The notes beneath the pieces were generated by a model, which had not been told where the DNA came from, searched no databases, and saw only the letters and a program-made list of their open reading frames with translations. A program made the translations under genes and the position numbers. From assembly GCA_947503435.1 (NCBI GenBank), contig CANNDL010000003.1, forward strand, positions 496,001 through 560,000: DNA of 64,000 bases, given 5' to 3'. Positions 35,113 to 48,297 of this stretch are shown in pieces. The number at the start of each line of letters is the position of its first letter. Position 1 is the stretch's first letter. Source of the DNA: an uncultured Kangiella sp. (lineage in GTDB: Bacteria; Pseudomonadota; Gammaproteobacteria; Enterobacterales; Kangiellaceae).

Positions 35113-36012
35113 TTATATATAGAGCTTGTTATAGCCATCTGGTTGAATTTTAAAACGCCTATATGACCATTGATATTGTTCGGGATATTGACGAATTAGT
35201 TTTTCCAATTCAGAATTTAATTGTGCAGCATATTCTTCAGCTGTTAATTCAAGAGCAATAGCAATAGGTAGTAAGTGTATGTCATATTTCCCGTTTGGAT
35301 TTTGTATAGCGGCTATTTGATAGAGTTTAGCCTTAGTGTGAGATTGAACTTTTTGGATGAGATCCATGGTTTTAGCTGTCTGACCAAAAAAGGGGGCAAA
35401 AACACCAGTTTCGCTTCCGGGCTCCTGATCTGACAACAAAGCCGCTACTTGGCAAGACTTAAGAGCCTTTAAAAAATCTCGCAAACCTTTCGCATCACCT
35501 GGAACCATAACAGTTGTATTTTTACAACGGCCCTTACAGATAATATCATCTAGTTCCTGGTATCGTGGTTTCCGATACATACAAGTAAAGTCGAAACTTA
35601 TGCCTAGGTAAAAAAGTGCAACTTCCCAATTACCAAGATGCGAACCCGTAATCAATACTCCCTGTTCATTTTCTAAATCTCTTTTGATAGCCTCTGCGCC
35701 ATATATCTGATCAATCCAATCTTCAATACAAGGTTTTAGCCAAGCCTTAGCAATTTCAGGTGCGATCTTAAAAGTATGCATCAAGCTTTGTTTGACTAAT
35801 GTTTTTTGCTCCTGCTCTGACTTCTCGGGGTAACAAATTGCTACATTAGTTTTACTTGTTAGGTAGGTTCGACTATTGAAGAGTATTGCAAGGCGAGCTA
35901 ACAATCCCATAAAGGGTTTAGTTAGCCCTAATGGCAATTTAGCAAACACCCAAATTAAGCCGTAAATCAAACGAGATTTAAGAGGCTTTGACTGGCTATT
36001 TTTTTGACTCAA
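35113..36012 (-). CDS. LpxL/HtrB-type lysophospholipid acyltransferase (copy 2)
   Basis: A 299-residue acyltransferase with HLGNWE, a CMYRKPRY block, LSDQEPGSETGVFAPFFG and a YQWSYRRFK end, typical of LpxL/LpxM proteins. It is a paralogue of the next gene, whose same blocks differ in detail. The open frame extends to ATG at 36060, but that codon and its neighbours lie within the dsbA terminator. TTG at 36012, preceded by the purine-rich AGAGAAAA, gives a charged then hydrophobic N-terminus and is preferred, without certainty. Confidence 0.8.
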   Translation of the reverse strand: MSQKNSQSKPLKSRLIYGLIWVFAKLPLGLTKPFMGLLARLAILFNSRTYLTSKTNVAICYPEKSEQEQKTLVKQSLMHTFKIAPEIAKAWLKPCIEDWIDQIYGAEAIKRDLENEQGVLITGSHLGNWEVALFYLGISFDFTCMYRKPRYQELDDIICKGRCKNTTVMVPGDAKGLRDFLKALKSCQVAALLSDQEPGSETGVFAPFFGQTAKTMDLIQKVQSHTKAKLYQIAAIQNPNGKYDIHLLPIAIALELTAEEYAAQLNSELEKLIRQYPEQYQWSYRRFKIQPDGYNKLYI

Positions 36013-36033
36013 AGAATTTTCTCTTGGCTTAAA

Positions 36034-36064
36034 AAACAAAAATGCCAGCATTGCTGGCATTTTT
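36034..36064 (-). terminator. Terminator of dsbA
   Basis: AAAAATGCCAGC and GCTGGCATTTTT form a 12-bp stem with a 3-nt loop (36038-36064), followed leftward by GTTTTTT. It lies 13 bp after the dsbA stop and covers the upstream ATG of the acyltransferase frame. Confidence 0.88.
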
Positions 36065-36077
36065 TAATAAATAACGC

Positions 36078-36698
36078 TTACTTAGATTTCTCTAAGGGCA
36101 ACTCATTTAATAATTTATCAAGTTGTTGGTAATTTTTCACTTCATATTTTTGATTTATTACAAAACGTGGGAAGCTAGTTACTTTAAAATCTCGAACCAT
36201 TTTTTTTGCATGCTGCACTTTGCTAGCAACTGCAAATGAATTGTATGCTTTATCAAAGTCTTCTTTACTAATACCAGCTTTTTCAAAAATTGGATAAAGA
36301 TCTTTCTTAGTGCGGACAATTTTCTTATCACGATGCCATTGATGGAAAATATCCATATGAACCTTGTCAAGTACACCTAAAACTTCAGCAGTATAATAAC
36401 CTTGTGTTAAGTGCGGAACATTTCCTAAAAACACTGGAACTTGAACAAACTCAATACCTTCAGGTTTTTGCGGCAACCACTTATGAATAAAACCTTCTAC
36501 ATTATAGCAATGTGGACAAGTATAGGAGAAAAACTCAATAACTTGTGGTTTTTCAATACCTTTTGCGCCTTCAATAATTGCATAGTCCGCACCTTCTTTA
36601 AAGCTACTAGGCTTTGCAGGATTAGCAGCTTCTGCGCAAGCTACTTGTGATAACGCTAGCAATGAAAAAGCAGCGATAAATAAAGATTTTAATTTCAT
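36078..36698 (-). CDS. dsbA: Periplasmic thiol:disulfide oxidoreductase DsbA
   Basis: A 206-residue thioredoxin-fold protein with a signal peptide (about 1-22). The active site is Cys61-Pro-His-Cys64 in FFSYTCPHCYN, the classic DsbA dipeptide. The helical insert separates it from the cis-Pro segment TSFPRFVIN, where Phe-Pro-Arg replaces the usual Val-Pro-Thr-type sequence. It oxidises Cys pairs of exported proteins and is re-oxidised by DsbB, not in this window. It has its own terminator. Confidence 0.93.
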   Translation of the reverse strand: MKLKSLFIAAFSLLALSQVACAEAANPAKPSSFKEGADYAIIEGAKGIEKPQVIEFFSYTCPHCYNVEGFIHKWLPQKPEGIEFVQVPVFLGNVPHLTQGYYTAEVLGVLDKVHMDIFHQWHRDKKIVRTKKDLYPIFEKAGISKEDFDKAYNSFAVASKVQHAKKMVRDFKVTSFPRFVINQKYEVKNYQQLDKLLNELPLEKSK

Positions 36699-36725
36699 TT
36701 CGACCTCATAAATTCTTTTTAATAA

Positions 36726-38561
36726 CTATTCTACAGTCACTGATTTGGCTAAATTTCTTGGCTGATCAACATCAGTGCCTTTAATAACGGCTACATAGTA
36801 GGACAATAATTGTAATGGAATTGTATAGACTATGGGAGCTGTAATCTCATATTTACTTTTTATTGACAATACCGTTATACCATCGGTTTCCTGAATTTTA
36901 GCTGACTCATCAGCAAAAACGAACAATTGACCACCGCGAGAACGCACCTCTTCAATATTCGACTTGAGTTTTTCTAGCAAATTATCATTCGGAGCCACAA
37001 CCACAATTGGCATGTCTTTATCGATTAAGGCTAATGGCCCGTGCTTTAATTCGCCTGCTGCATATGCTTCGGCGTGAATGTAGGAAATCTCTTTAAGTTT
37101 TAACGCGCCTTCCATAGCTATCGGATATTGCTGACCACGACCTAAGAATAGGGTGTGATGCTTTTCCGCAAAACGCTTTGAAAGCTCATCAATTTCTTTA
37201 GCTTGCTCTAAAGCTTCTTGGATTTCGTGCGGCAAATGCTCAAGAGCAATAGCAATTTCCTTTTCTTTCTCTTCTGAAAGGCCTTTTGCTTTGGCTACAG
37301 AAACCATCAACAATAACAATGAAACCAATTGAGCGGTAAAAGCTTTGGTAGAAGCCACGCCAATTTCTGTGCCTGCACGAGTAATCAAAGTAAAGTTCGA
37401 TTCTCGAACCATAGATGAGGCAGGGGAGTTACAAACCGTTAAGCTGGCCAAATAATCTTCTGATTTAGCTTTTTTAAGTGCCGCTAAAGTATCTGCGGTT
37501 TCACCGGACTGGGAAATGGTAATAAACAAACTATTCGGCAGAACTGCAGTTTTTCGATAACGGTACTCACTGGCAATTTCTACAAGACAAGGAATCCCTA
37601 TAACATCTTCAACCCAATATTTTGCGACCATAGCTGCATGATAAGAAGTGCCGCAGGCTATCAGTTGCAAGGCTTCTGTCTGCTCAAACACCTTATTAGC
37701 ATTTTCACCTAAAGTCTCTACAAATATTTTGTGATTTACCAGACGTCCTTCGAGCGACTCAGTTACTACTTGTGGCTGCTCATAAATTTCTTTCAACATA
37801 AAGTGTCGATATTGCCCTTTATCTACTGCGTCATGCTGTAAATCCGACTCTTCAAATTCACGCTCAACATTCTCACCAGCTGAATTTAATATGGTAACTC
37901 CAGAGCGAGTAACTTCTGCTACTTCACCTTCTTCTAAATATAAAAATTCACGCGTGACAGGTAATAAAGCCAATTGATCGGAAGCTATAAAGTTTTCACC
38001 AATCCCCTTACCAATTACTAATGGCGAGCCTGAACGTGCAACAACCATTTTATCAGGTTGATTTGAATCTATAGCAACGGTGCCATAAGCACCTTCTAAT
38101 TTGCGCGTGGCAGATAATAAAGCTTGCAATAAAGTGTCATGAGATTTCATCTCATGATGCAATAAATGCGCCATTACTTCTGTGTCAGTATCAGATTTAA
38201 ATATGTACCCCAACGTCTTTAATTCATCTCGCAATTCATCGTGATTTTCAATAATACCGTTATGCACTAGCGCGATATTATTTTCCGACATATGCGGGTG
38301 TGCATTACGTTCACTAGGCTCGCCATGTGTTGCCCAGCGAGTATGGGCAATACCTAAACCGCCAGCAATTGGGTTTTGTTCTAAAGCCGCATCTAACTCT
38401 GCAACCTTACCTAATCGACGGAGTCTTTGTATACCGTCATTTTTCGAGTCATACAAGGCAACGCCAGCTGAATCATAACCTCTGTATTCTAATCGCTTTA
38501 ACCCTTCAACCAATATCTGGCTTACATCTCGTTGCGCTATCGCGCCAACAATGCCACACAT
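36726..38561 (-). CDS. glmS: Glucosamine-6-phosphate synthase
   Basis: A 611-residue class II amidotransferase making glucosamine-6-phosphate from fructose-6-phosphate and glutamine, the entry to UDP-GlcNAc. The nucleophile Cys2 begins [11 protein letters not shown]. The glutaminase domain (1-240) has HTRWATHG, and the two SIS domains (about 290-605) carry [10 protein letters not shown] and the C-terminal [15 protein letters not shown]. It starts directly after glmU's stop, so glmU-glmS is an operon; E. coli has the same order with RNA-based control. Confidence 0.98.
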   Translation of the reverse strand: MCGIVGAIAQRDVSQILVEGLKRLEYRGYDSAGVALYDSKNDGIQRLRRLGKVAELDAALEQNPIAGGLGIAHTRWATHGEPSERNAHPHMSENNIALVHNGIIENHDELRDELKTLGYIFKSDTDTEVMAHLLHHEMKSHDTLLQALLSATRKLEGAYGTVAIDSNQPDKMVVARSGSPLVIGKGIGENFIASDQLALLPVTREFLYLEEGEVAEVTRSGVTILNSAGENVEREFEESDLQHDAVDKGQYRHFMLKEIYEQPQVVTESLEGRLVNHKIFVETLGENANKVFEQTEALQLIACGTSYHAAMVAKYWVEDVIGIPCLVEIASEYRYRKTAVLPNSLFITISQSGETADTLAALKKAKSEDYLASLTVCNSPASSMVRESNFTLITRAGTEIGVASTKAFTAQLVSLLLLMVSVAKAKGLSEEKEKEIAIALEHLPHEIQEALEQAKEIDELSKRFAEKHHTLFLGRGQQYPIAMEGALKLKEISYIHAEAYAAGELKHGPLALIDKDMPIVVVAPNDNLLEKLKSNIEEVRSRGGQLFVFADESAKIQETDGITVLSIKSKYEITAPIVYTIPLQLLSYYVAVIKGTDVDQPRNLAKSVTVE

Positions 38562-39935
38562 CTACTTATCCTCTTTTGTTATTTTTATTGGCCTTTGCCA
38601 ATCTTCAATATGTTTTTGCTTTGCTCGGCTAATTACTAAGTTATTAGCCGGTACATCTTTAGTCACTGTCGAACCTGCTCCGACCGTTGCCATTTTGCCA
38701 ATAGTAACTGGAGCCACAAGTTGCGAATCAGAGCCAATGAAAGCATCATCTTCTATAATAGTTTGGAATTTATTCACGCCATCATAATTACAAGTAATAA
38801 CCCCGGCACCGATGTTAACTTTATCTCCAATACTGGCATCGCCAATATAAGCTAAGTGGCTGGCTTTGCTGCCTTTGCCCAAAGTGGTTTTCTTCGTTTC
38901 CACAAAATTGCCGATAAAAGCTTCATCTTTTAATTCTGTATTAGGGCGTATTCTTGCGAATGGTCCCACCTGGCAGTTGCTACCAATTAAAGCACCGTCA
39001 ATCATACTATTAGCTTTAATATGAGTGCCTTGTCCAATTACGCAATCTTTTAAAATTACGTTTGCATCAATCTGCACGCCCGTATCGATTTTGACCGAAC
39101 CTTCAATGATCACATTCAGATCGATTAAGACATCTGACGCACACTCAAGTTCACCGCGAATATCCAAACGGTTCGGATCGATGAGGGTAACGCCTTGTGC
39201 CATTAATTGCTCAGCTTTTGATAACTGATGAGCTCGCTCTAACATTGCTAATTGAATGCGACTATTAACGCCCTCAACCTCAATCGCAGAAGTTGGGTGG
39301 CTAGCGATCACTCCACCTTGCTTGGCAGCCATAGCGATAGTATCCGTTAGATAATATTCACCTTGAGCGTTGTTGTTATCAATATTTTCGAGCCAGGCAA
39401 TTAAATCTGAAGCCTTCGCGGCTAGGATGCCTGTATTAACTTCATTAATCAGTAATTCATAATTCGAGGCATCTTTTTGCTCAACAATAGCCACAACTTG
39501 GTCATCAGAATTACGAACTATACGACCATAACCCATAGGGTTATCCAAATTTACTGTTAGTAAACTGATTCCTGCGTTAGGAATCTCTTGGCATAGATTA
39601 GCTAGAGTAACTTGCTCGATTAGCGGCACATCGCCATATAGAACCAGTACATCATTTTCAGGTTTAATCAATGGTAAAGCTTGATCCACAGCATGTCCTG
39701 TACCTAATTGTTGTGCTTGCTCAGCAATTTCTACCTCTTGATCAACAAGATGTTGGCGAACTTGCTCAATCCCATGCCCAGCAACCACCACGATCTGTTC
39801 CGCATTTAGTTTTGTCGCTGCATCAATTACATGCTGCAACATAGGTTTACCCGCAATAGGGTGTAATACTTTCGGCATACTCGATTGCATTCGAGTACCT
39901 TTACCTGCCGCTAAAATAACAACACTTAAGCCCAT
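38562..39935 (-). CDS. glmU: Bifunctional GlcNAc-1-P uridyltransferase / GlcN-1-P acetyltransferase
   Basis: A 457-residue bifunctional enzyme making UDP-GlcNAc for peptidoglycan and LPS. The N-terminal pyrophosphorylase has LAAGKGTRM and YGDVPLI. The C-terminal left-handed beta helix (about 250-440) shows isoleucine-patch hexapeptide repeats and the acetyltransferase site with NFVETKK and NYDG. It follows the atp operon after a terminator and uses its own ribosome site, AAGGA. Confidence 0.98.
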   Translation of the reverse strand: MGLSVVILAAGKGTRMQSSMPKVLHPIAGKPMLQHVIDAATKLNAEQIVVVAGHGIEQVRQHLVDQEVEIAEQAQQLGTGHAVDQALPLIKPENDVLVLYGDVPLIEQVTLANLCQEIPNAGISLLTVNLDNPMGYGRIVRNSDDQVVAIVEQKDASNYELLINEVNTGILAAKASDLIAWLENIDNNNAQGEYYLTDTIAMAAKQGGVIASHPTSAIEVEGVNSRIQLAMLERAHQLSKAEQLMAQGVTLIDPNRLDIRGELECASDVLIDLNVIIEGSVKIDTGVQIDANVILKDCVIGQGTHIKANSMIDGALIGSNCQVGPFARIRPNTELKDEAFIGNFVETKKTTLGKGSKASHLAYIGDASIGDKVNIGAGVITCNYDGVNKFQTIIEDDAFIGSDSQLVAPVTIGKMATVGAGSTVTKDVPANNLVISRAKQKHIEDWQRPIKITKEDK

Positions 39936-39973
39936 TCAGAAATATTCCTTTTTAAAAACTGCCTAAACCATAA

Positions 39974-40001
39974 TAAAAAAGGGCGGCCTAAGCCACCCTT
40001 T
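39974..40001 (-). terminator. Terminator at the end of the atp operon
   Basis: Read leftward, AAAGGGTGGC and GCCGCCCTTT pair (one G-T wobble) around TTAG, followed by TTTATT. It lies 36 bp after the atpC stop and before glmU, indicating that glmUS is transcribed from its own promoter or by read-through. Confidence 0.85.
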
Positions 40002-40036
40002 AAAGCACAGATTTATAGATTTTTACCTAAAATCAG

Positions 40037-40462
40037 TTACTTACCAGCTTTTTTCTTAATAGAACGCAAGGTTCTAAGCTGGGCAACTGCTGCTGCTAAT
40101 TCTGCTGCAGCTTTTGAGTATTCGATTTCAGAAGCTTGATCTGCTAAGGCATCGCGTGCTTGTTTTTCTGCTTCGATAGCTTTTGCTTCATCAACATCTT
40201 CTGCTCGAACCGCCGTATCCGCCAATACCGTAACTTGGTGTGGTTGAATTTCCAACATACCACCTGAAACATAGAAGAATTCTTCTTCACCGCCAGGCAT
40301 AGTTACTTTAATTGGACCAGGATTTAGCGAAGTTAGTAATGGAGCGTGACCTGGCTCAACACCAAGCTCACCCAAATCACCCGTTGCGATCAAACGCTCA
40401 ACGCGACCTGAGAAAATCTCACTCTCTGCACTAACTATGTCTAAATGTACTGTCATCGCCAT
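40037..40462 (-). CDS. atpC: ATP synthase F1 epsilon subunit
   Basis: A 141-residue epsilon subunit: an N-terminal beta sandwich ([19 protein letters not shown]) and a C-terminal helical hairpin. Epsilon couples the gamma stalk to the c ring and inhibits hydrolysis. It is the last gene of atpIBEFHAGDC. A 12-bp hairpin spans the atpD/atpC junction upstream. Confidence 0.97.
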   Translation of the reverse strand: MAMTVHLDIVSAESEIFSGRVERLIATGDLGELGVEPGHAPLLTSLNPGPIKVTMPGGEEEFFYVSGGMLEIQPHQVTVLADTAVRAEDVDEAKAIEAEKQARDALADQASEIEYSKAAAELAAAVAQLRTLRSIKKKAGK

Positions 40463-40483
40463 ATTAACTCCCTAATAATCGGG

Positions 40484-41926
<1,443 letters not shown>

Positions 41927-41959
41927 TTAGCTGCCAGTGTCAGGGAAGGGGAACGCTGC

Positions 41960-42820
41960 TTATACAGCCGCCGCACCTGCACTAATTTCTGCCAACTCTT
42001 GAGTAATTGCTGCTTGACGAGCTTTGTTGTAAACCAACTCAAGATCATCAATTAAATCGCCAGCGTTGTCTGAAGCGGCTTTCATCGCTACCATACGCGC
42101 GGCTTGTTCACATGCAATGTTCTCAACTACTGCTTGATATACCTGCGACTCGATGAAACGTACCATCAATTTATCCAAAAGCGGTTTCGCTTCTGGCTCA
42201 TAGATATAATCCCAATGATGTTTTAACTCTTCTTCTTCGCCCACTGGTAAAGGCAAAATTTGCTCTACCGTTGGATCCTGAGTCATGGAGTTAACAAACT
42301 CATTCGATACTACGAACAAACGATCAATACGACCTTCGTCATAAGCATCAAGCATTACTTTTACTGAACCGATCAAATCTTCAACTTCTGGCGTATCGCC
42401 TAAGTTTGAAGTTTTTGCCACTACACTACCGCCAAATTTGCGGAAGAACGAAGTAGCCTTACTGCCGATTAAGCACAAGTCAATTTCGATGTCTTTTTCA
42501 GACCAGGTTTGCATATCTGTTAAGGCTTGCTTGAACAAGTTAATGTTCAAACCGCCACACAAACCACGATCCGTTGAAACAACGATATAACCAACGCGCT
42601 TAATGTCTCTTTCAGAGATATAAGCGTGACGGTATTCTGGAGTACCTTGTGCTATGTGCTTGATCACATTTCGAATCTTCTCAGCGTAAGGGCGAGAAGA
42701 AGTCATGCGATCTTGCGCTTTACGCATTTTACTTGCTGCAACCATTTCCATTGCAGAAGTAATTTTTTGCGTATTTTTAATCGACCCAATTTTGGTACGA
42801 ATCTCTTTAGCGCCTGACAT
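41960..42820 (-). CDS. atpG: ATP synthase F1 gamma subunit
   Basis: A 286-residue rotating shaft of F1. The N-terminal [26 protein letters not shown] and the C-terminal [19 protein letters not shown] helices form the coiled coil inside the alpha3beta3 barrel. The order and length are as in E. coli. A pair of hairpins occupies the spacer from atpA. Confidence 0.98.
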   Translation of the reverse strand: MSGAKEIRTKIGSIKNTQKITSAMEMVAASKMRKAQDRMTSSRPYAEKIRNVIKHIAQGTPEYRHAYISERDIKRVGYIVVSTDRGLCGGLNINLFKQALTDMQTWSEKDIEIDLCLIGSKATSFFRKFGGSVVAKTSNLGDTPEVEDLIGSVKVMLDAYDEGRIDRLFVVSNEFVNSMTQDPTVEQILPLPVGEEEELKHHWDYIYEPEAKPLLDKLMVRFIESQVYQAVVENIACEQAARMVAMKAASDNAGDLIDDLELVYNKARQAAITQELAEISAGAAAV

Positions 42821-42855
42821 ACTCTTTTCCAGTTAGTCTTGTTAATTTCAACTTC

Positions 42856-42887
42856 TTAGTAAAATACTAATGGGCGCTAAGCGCCCA
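42856..42887 (-). promoter_or_regulatory. Two tandem hairpins between atpA and atpG
   Basis: Read leftward, TGGGCGC-TTA-GCGCCCA (42887-42871) is followed by TTAGTA-TTT-TACTAA (42870-42856). The first is short and GC-rich, the second AT-rich; neither has a terminator T-tract. They lie just after the atpA stop, so they may protect the upstream mRNA from 3' decay or tune the subunit ratio. Confidence 0.6.
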
Positions 42888-42896
42888 ATAGATGAA

Positions 42897-44444
42897 TTAC
42901 CAAGTTTGTGTTGCCTTAAATTTAGAGACTGCTTCTTCAAGTTTAGCCGCAACTTCGTCGCTTAGCTTACACTCTTGGTTAATCTCTTTAATTAAATCAC
43001 CGTGTTGGTTACGGAAGTAATCCAACAATGCAGATTCGAAATCACCTACTTTAGAGATTTCAACGTCTTGCAAGTGACCTTTCTCAGCAGCGAACAAAGA
43101 AACTGACATCTCAGCAACCGATAAAGGTGCATATTGATTCTGCTTCATTAATTCAGTAACACGTTGACCGTGCTCTAACTGTGCACGAGTTGCATCATCT
43201 AAATCAGAAGCGAACTGAGCGAATGCTGCTAATTCACGATACTGAGCCAATGCTAAACGTACACCACCACCAAGCTTCTTAACAATCTTAGTTTGCGCTG
43301 CACCACCAACACGAGATACCGAAAGACCAGCGTTAACCGCAGGACGGATACCAGCGTTGAATAAGTCAGTTTCTAAGAAAATCTGACCATCTGTAATCGA
43401 GATTACGTTAGTTGGTACGAATGCCGATACGTCACCCGCTTGAGTTTCAATGATAGGCAATGCTGTCAATGAACCTGTTTTACCTTTAACTTCACCGTTA
43501 GTGAAAGCTTCTACGTAGTCAGCGTTAACTCGAGCTGCACGCTCTAATAAACGTGAGTGCAAGTAGAATACATCACCTGGGTATGCTTCACGACCTGGAG
43601 GACGACGAAGCAACAATGAGATTTGACGGTAAGCCCATGCTTGTTTCGTTAAATCATCATAAACGATTAAACTGTCTTCACCGCGATCACGGAAGTATTC
43701 ACCCATCGTACAACCAGAGAATGGCGCGATGAATTGTAATGCTGCCGCATCAGAAGCCGAAGCTGCAACCACAATCGTGTGGTCCATAGCGCCGTGCTCT
43801 TCTAATTTACGAACGATACCAGCAATGGTTGAAGCTTTTTGACCAACCGCTACGTATACACAAGTAACGCCTGTGCCTTTTTGGTTGATGATAGCGTCAA
43901 TAGCGATAGCTGTTTTACCAGTTTGGCGGTCACCAATGATCAACTCACGCTGACCACGACCTACTGGAATCATAGCATCGATAGATTTAATACCAGTTTG
44001 CACTGGTTGATCAACCGATTGACGTTCAATTACACCTGGAGCAATCTTTTCGATTGCTGAAGTGCCGTCACTTTCGATTGGGCCTTTGCCGTCGATTGGG
44101 TTACCCAATGCGTCAACAATACGACCTAAAAGACCACGACCTACTGGTACTTCCAAGATACGACCAGTACATTTTGCTGTCATACCTTCTACGATATCGG
44201 TGTAATCACCTAATACTACCGCACCAACAGAGTCACGCTCTAGGTTCAATGCCATACCGTACTTACCGCCCGGTAATTCAATCATTTCACCAGCCATTAC
44301 GTCGGCTAAACCGTGAATACGTAAAATACCGTCAGAAACACTAACGATAGTACCTTCGTTGCGAGCTTCAGAAACCACTTCGAACGAATCGATGCGATCT
44401 TTGATTAACTCACTAATTTCAGATGGATTCAGTTGCACACTCAT
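42897..44444 (-). CDS. atpA: ATP synthase F1 alpha subunit
   Basis: A 515-residue regulatory/nucleotide-binding subunit with P-loop [13 protein letters not shown] and the conserved [29 protein letters not shown]. The N-terminal [14 protein letters not shown] contacts delta. It is standard throughout. It is followed by tandem hairpins before atpG. Confidence 0.99.
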   Translation of the reverse strand: MSVQLNPSEISELIKDRIDSFEVVSEARNEGTIVSVSDGILRIHGLADVMAGEMIELPGGKYGMALNLERDSVGAVVLGDYTDIVEGMTAKCTGRILEVPVGRGLLGRIVDALGNPIDGKGPIESDGTSAIEKIAPGVIERQSVDQPVQTGIKSIDAMIPVGRGQRELIIGDRQTGKTAIAIDAIINQKGTGVTCVYVAVGQKASTIAGIVRKLEEHGAMDHTIVVAASASDAAALQFIAPFSGCTMGEYFRDRGEDSLIVYDDLTKQAWAYRQISLLLRRPPGREAYPGDVFYLHSRLLERAARVNADYVEAFTNGEVKGKTGSLTALPIIETQAGDVSAFVPTNVISITDGQIFLETDLFNAGIRPAVNAGLSVSRVGGAAQTKIVKKLGGGVRLALAQYRELAAFAQFASDLDDATRAQLEHGQRVTELMKQNQYAPLSVAEMSVSLFAAEKGHLQDVEISKVGDFESALLDYFRNQHGDLIKEINQECKLSDEVAAKLEEAVSKFKATQTW

Positions 44445-44458
44445 GCCTGTTCCTCTAA

Positions 44459-44995
44459 TTAAGCTCTTAAACTTTCGGAAAGCTTGTCGAGCTTACCGCG
44501 TACCGATCCGTCAATAACCATGTCGTTAGCTCGGATAACCAAGCCGCCGATTAAAGACTCATCGATTCTAGTTTCAATATTTACTTTGCGACCAAGATTC
44601 GCCGTTAGTTTTTCAACTAAGCGTTGTAGCTGCTCATCGCTCAAAGGAGTTGCTGAGATAACTTCAACTTCTGCCGCTTTCTCATACTCTGCCTTTAATA
44701 CCTCAAAACGCTGCTTAATAGCTGGTAGCGCTTCAAGACGATGATTACGGGCTAGTAACTTAATAAAGTTTTCAACTTTATCCGATACTTTGCCTTCACC
44801 GATTTTCAGTAACACATTGCCTTTTTCTTCAGAAGAAAGGGCAGGGTTGCTGATCATCGCTGCAACTTCTTTATTGCTGGCGACTTGCGCAGTAAAATCC
44901 AATGCGTTAGCCCAATCAGCAACATTGCTGTTAGCTAGCGCATATTCAAATGCTGCTTTAGCGTATGGTCGTGCGATTGTCGTCAACTCAGCCAT
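44459..44995 (-). CDS. atpH: ATP synthase F1 delta subunit
   Basis: A 178-residue stator subunit linking alpha to the b stalk. The N-terminal [17 protein letters not shown] and C-terminal [27 protein letters not shown] are the hallmark regions. It lies 17 bp after atpF and 14 bp before atpA in the operon. Confidence 0.98.
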   Translation of the reverse strand: MAELTTIARPYAKAAFEYALANSNVADWANALDFTAQVASNKEVAAMISNPALSSEEKGNVLLKIGEGKVSDKVENFIKLLARNHRLEALPAIKQRFEVLKAEYEKAAEVEVISATPLSDEQLQRLVEKLTANLGRKVNIETRIDESLIGGLVIRANDMVIDGSVRGKLDKLSESLRA

Positions 44996-45012
44996 AATAA
45001 TTCCTTATAGCC

Positions 45013-45483
45013 TTACAGCTCTTTAACTAACTTGTCGAACAAGTCGTTATTTGCTGATTCGTCAATGTTACGCTCGATAACTTTCTCTGCACCAGCAACC
45101 GCTAAGGTAGCTACTTTAGAGCGAAGCTGTTCGCGTGCACGATTAACTTCTTGGTCGATTTCAGCCATAGCGCCATTTTTAATCTTGTCTGCTTCAGAAC
45201 GAGCATCGTCCTTAGCAGAATCAACAATTTCAGTATGACGTTTTTTTGCTGAATCTACGATTTCCGCTGATTGTGATTTAGCGTCGCGCAACATATCTGC
45301 CGCTTTTGCTTGTGCTAACTCAAGATCTTTAGCGCTTCTTTCAGAAGCCGCTAAACCTTCAGCGATTTTATCTTGACGTTCTTTGATGGTCGCCATAATT
45401 GGTGGCCATACGAACTTCATGCAGAACCACACAAAGCCGATAAAGAAGATCATTGTAAACAATAGGGTTAAGTCAATACTCAC
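45013..45483 (-). CDS. atpF: ATP synthase F0 b subunit
   Basis: A 156-residue peripheral stalk: an N-terminal membrane helix (about 5-25), then a long Ala/Lys/Glu-rich amphipathic helix with right-handed coiled-coil character. It forms a dimer tying F0 subunit a to delta. Length equals E. coli b. Confidence 0.98.
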   Translation of the reverse strand: MSIDLTLLFTMIFFIGFVWFCMKFVWPPIMATIKERQDKIAEGLAASERSAKDLELAQAKAADMLRDAKSQSAEIVDSAKKRHTEIVDSAKDDARSEADKIKNGAMAEIDQEVNRAREQLRSKVATLAVAGAEKVIERNIDESANNDLFDKLVKEL

Positions 45484-45523
45484 TTTACGCCCCTCCCAAT
45501 AAGTTAGTTGAAAAGCTTACCAA

Positions 45524-45814
<291 letters not shown>

Positions 45815-45879
45815 TTAATAGTTAAATGTAAAAAACAAAAAAGTAAAACTAAACTTATACTAATGACTGTTGCCAGTGA

Positions 45880-46767
<888 letters not shown>

Positions 46768-46789
46768 TTAATCAATTGCTAATCTGTAA

Positions 46790-47173
46790 CTACAGATCCA
46801 GCTTAACCACCCAAGGCGCAAACCACTGCGAGAGCACTATAATGACGTAGCCAATTAATAATGCTGCCGGTTGCACCGGTAATAATGTAAATACTGCTAT
46901 CAAAAGCCCAATGGTTAACAACAATTTAAGGCTTTCGCCCATTGCAAAGTATTTTTTTACTTCGCTTGCTGCCTGCGCTCCTGATTTACGAAAAACCATA
47001 CTGGCAAAAATAAAGTTGGCTACTACTACAATGAGGGCACCAACCAATAAAGAAAGGGCTATTTTTGTTGAAAACAACAGTCCAGCTAGCCCTAATAAAA
47101 CGCTGATGGCTAATTGAATTAATACCATCTTGTAAGCTGCTTGGCGCTGTTTTTTAGCTATGGATTGACTCAT
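46790..47173 (-). CDS. atpI: ATP synthase-associated protein AtpI
   Basis: A 127-residue membrane protein with four hydrophobic helices, first in the operon. AtpI/UncI assists c-ring assembly or ion supply in some bacteria and is not essential. Identity rests on position plus the KKQRQAAYKMVLIQLAIS start and helix pattern. A good promoter is 97 bp upstream. Confidence 0.92.
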   Translation of the reverse strand: MSQSIAKKQRQAAYKMVLIQLAISVLLGLAGLLFSTKIALSLLVGALIVVVANFIFASMVFRKSGAQAASEVKKYFAMGESLKLLLTIGLLIAVFTLLPVQPAALLIGYVIIVLSQWFAPWVVKLDL

Positions 47174-47269
47174 AGCATACCTTTCTTAATCGCTCTAATT
47201 TTTGTAATCGATACTATATACATAGAAAACGCCACAAAAAAGAGCCTTTCACCATTCATTCGGGCGGCA

Positions 47270-47298
47270 AGTATAAAGATTTAAGACGCTTTTATCAA
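47270..47298 (-). promoter_or_regulatory. Sigma-70 promoter of the atp operon
   Basis: Read leftward, TTGATA (47298-47293) and TATACT (47275-47270) are separated by exactly 17 bp, followed by a GC-rich discriminator. The expected start lies about 90 nt upstream of atpI, leaving an untranslated leader. Confidence 0.7.
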
Positions 47299-47384
47299 CC
47301 AAAGGAGCACCCCAATAGCGTTTTTTTTCTTAATGTTTTCAACGCAATTGATAAGTTATTCTAATACTACTAAACCTAGTGTAT

Positions 47385-48281
47385 TTACTCTGGTTCGATA
47401 CCCAAATGTTGTAGGATCCCATCTAATTCATCAAGGCTATGATAATTAATAACCATTTTTCCTTTGCCCTTTGTACCATGCTGAATATCAACGTTAGCAC
47501 CAATTTTTTCGCCAAGTTGTTGCTCAAGCGCCGAAATATGATGATCTTTGGTCTTTTTCTCTGGTTTTGGCTTAGGATCATTAAGGTTTCGCACCATCTT
47601 TTCAGTTTCACGGACAGTTAAGCCTTTTGCGACCACTATTTTTGCAGTTTCTGTTTGTTTTGATGGCTCTAATGACAATAAAGCACGTGCATGTCCCATA
47701 TCAATATCGCCGCGCTCTAATAATGTTTTACAATGCTCCGAAAGTTGTAATAAACGCAGAAGATTGGTAACAGTAGTACGACTCTTACCGACTGCATCTG
47801 CAGTTTCTTGTTGCGTTAATTCAAACTCATCCATCAAACGCTGTAATGCAAAGGCTTCTTCCATCGCGTTTAAATCTTCACGTTGGATATTCTCAATAAG
47901 TGCCATGGCAATGGCGGCTTCATCAGGAACAACCTTTAATAAGACTGGCACCTGATGCAGTCCAGCACGCTGAGCAGCACGCCAACGACGCTCACCAGCA
48001 ATAATTTCATATTTATCTTTGCCAAGTTCACGGATTAAAATCGGTTGGATCATGCCTTGAGCTTTAATCGACTCGGCTAATTCTTCCAAGCCTTCTTCCG
48101 TCATAACGCGGCGTGGCTGATAAACGCCTGGCTGCAAAAACTCCACCGGCATTTCGCGCAATTCATTTTGCTCAACAATCTGTTTAGCTGGCGCTTGTGA
48201 TTCTTTGCTACCTTTAGACTTTTTGCTTAAGCTTCCGCCTAATAACGCATCTAAGCCTTTTCCTAATCCTGGTTTACTCAT
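47385..48281 (-). CDS. parB: Chromosome-partitioning protein ParB
   Basis: A 298-residue ParB/Spo0J CTPase clamp. SKPGLGKGLDALLGG is the typical N-terminus. The CTP-binding motif GERRWRAAQRAG and the LIENIQREDLNAMEEA box lie in the N-domain, and the central helix-turn-helix has TQQETADAVGKSRTTVTNLLRLL for parS binding. The start is ATG at 48281, since the longer frame overlaps parA. Its cognate parS sites are within recF at 63094 and 63727. Confidence 0.96.
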   Translation of the reverse strand: MSKPGLGKGLDALLGGSLSKKSKGSKESQAPAKQIVEQNELREMPVEFLQPGVYQPRRVMTEEGLEELAESIKAQGMIQPILIRELGKDKYEIIAGERRWRAAQRAGLHQVPVLLKVVPDEAAIAMALIENIQREDLNAMEEAFALQRLMDEFELTQQETADAVGKSRTTVTNLLRLLQLSEHCKTLLERGDIDMGHARALLSLEPSKQTETAKIVVAKGLTVRETEKMVRNLNDPKPKPEKKTKDHHISALEQQLGEKIGANVDIQHGTKGKGKMVINYHSLDELDGILQHLGIEPE

Positions 48282-48297
48282 AGCTGACTTAATAACC

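Noticed and set aside
44054-44344. A 96-residue ORF antisense to atpA
   Set aside because: It lies wholly within the conserved atpA gene and has no ribosome site or recognisable content.
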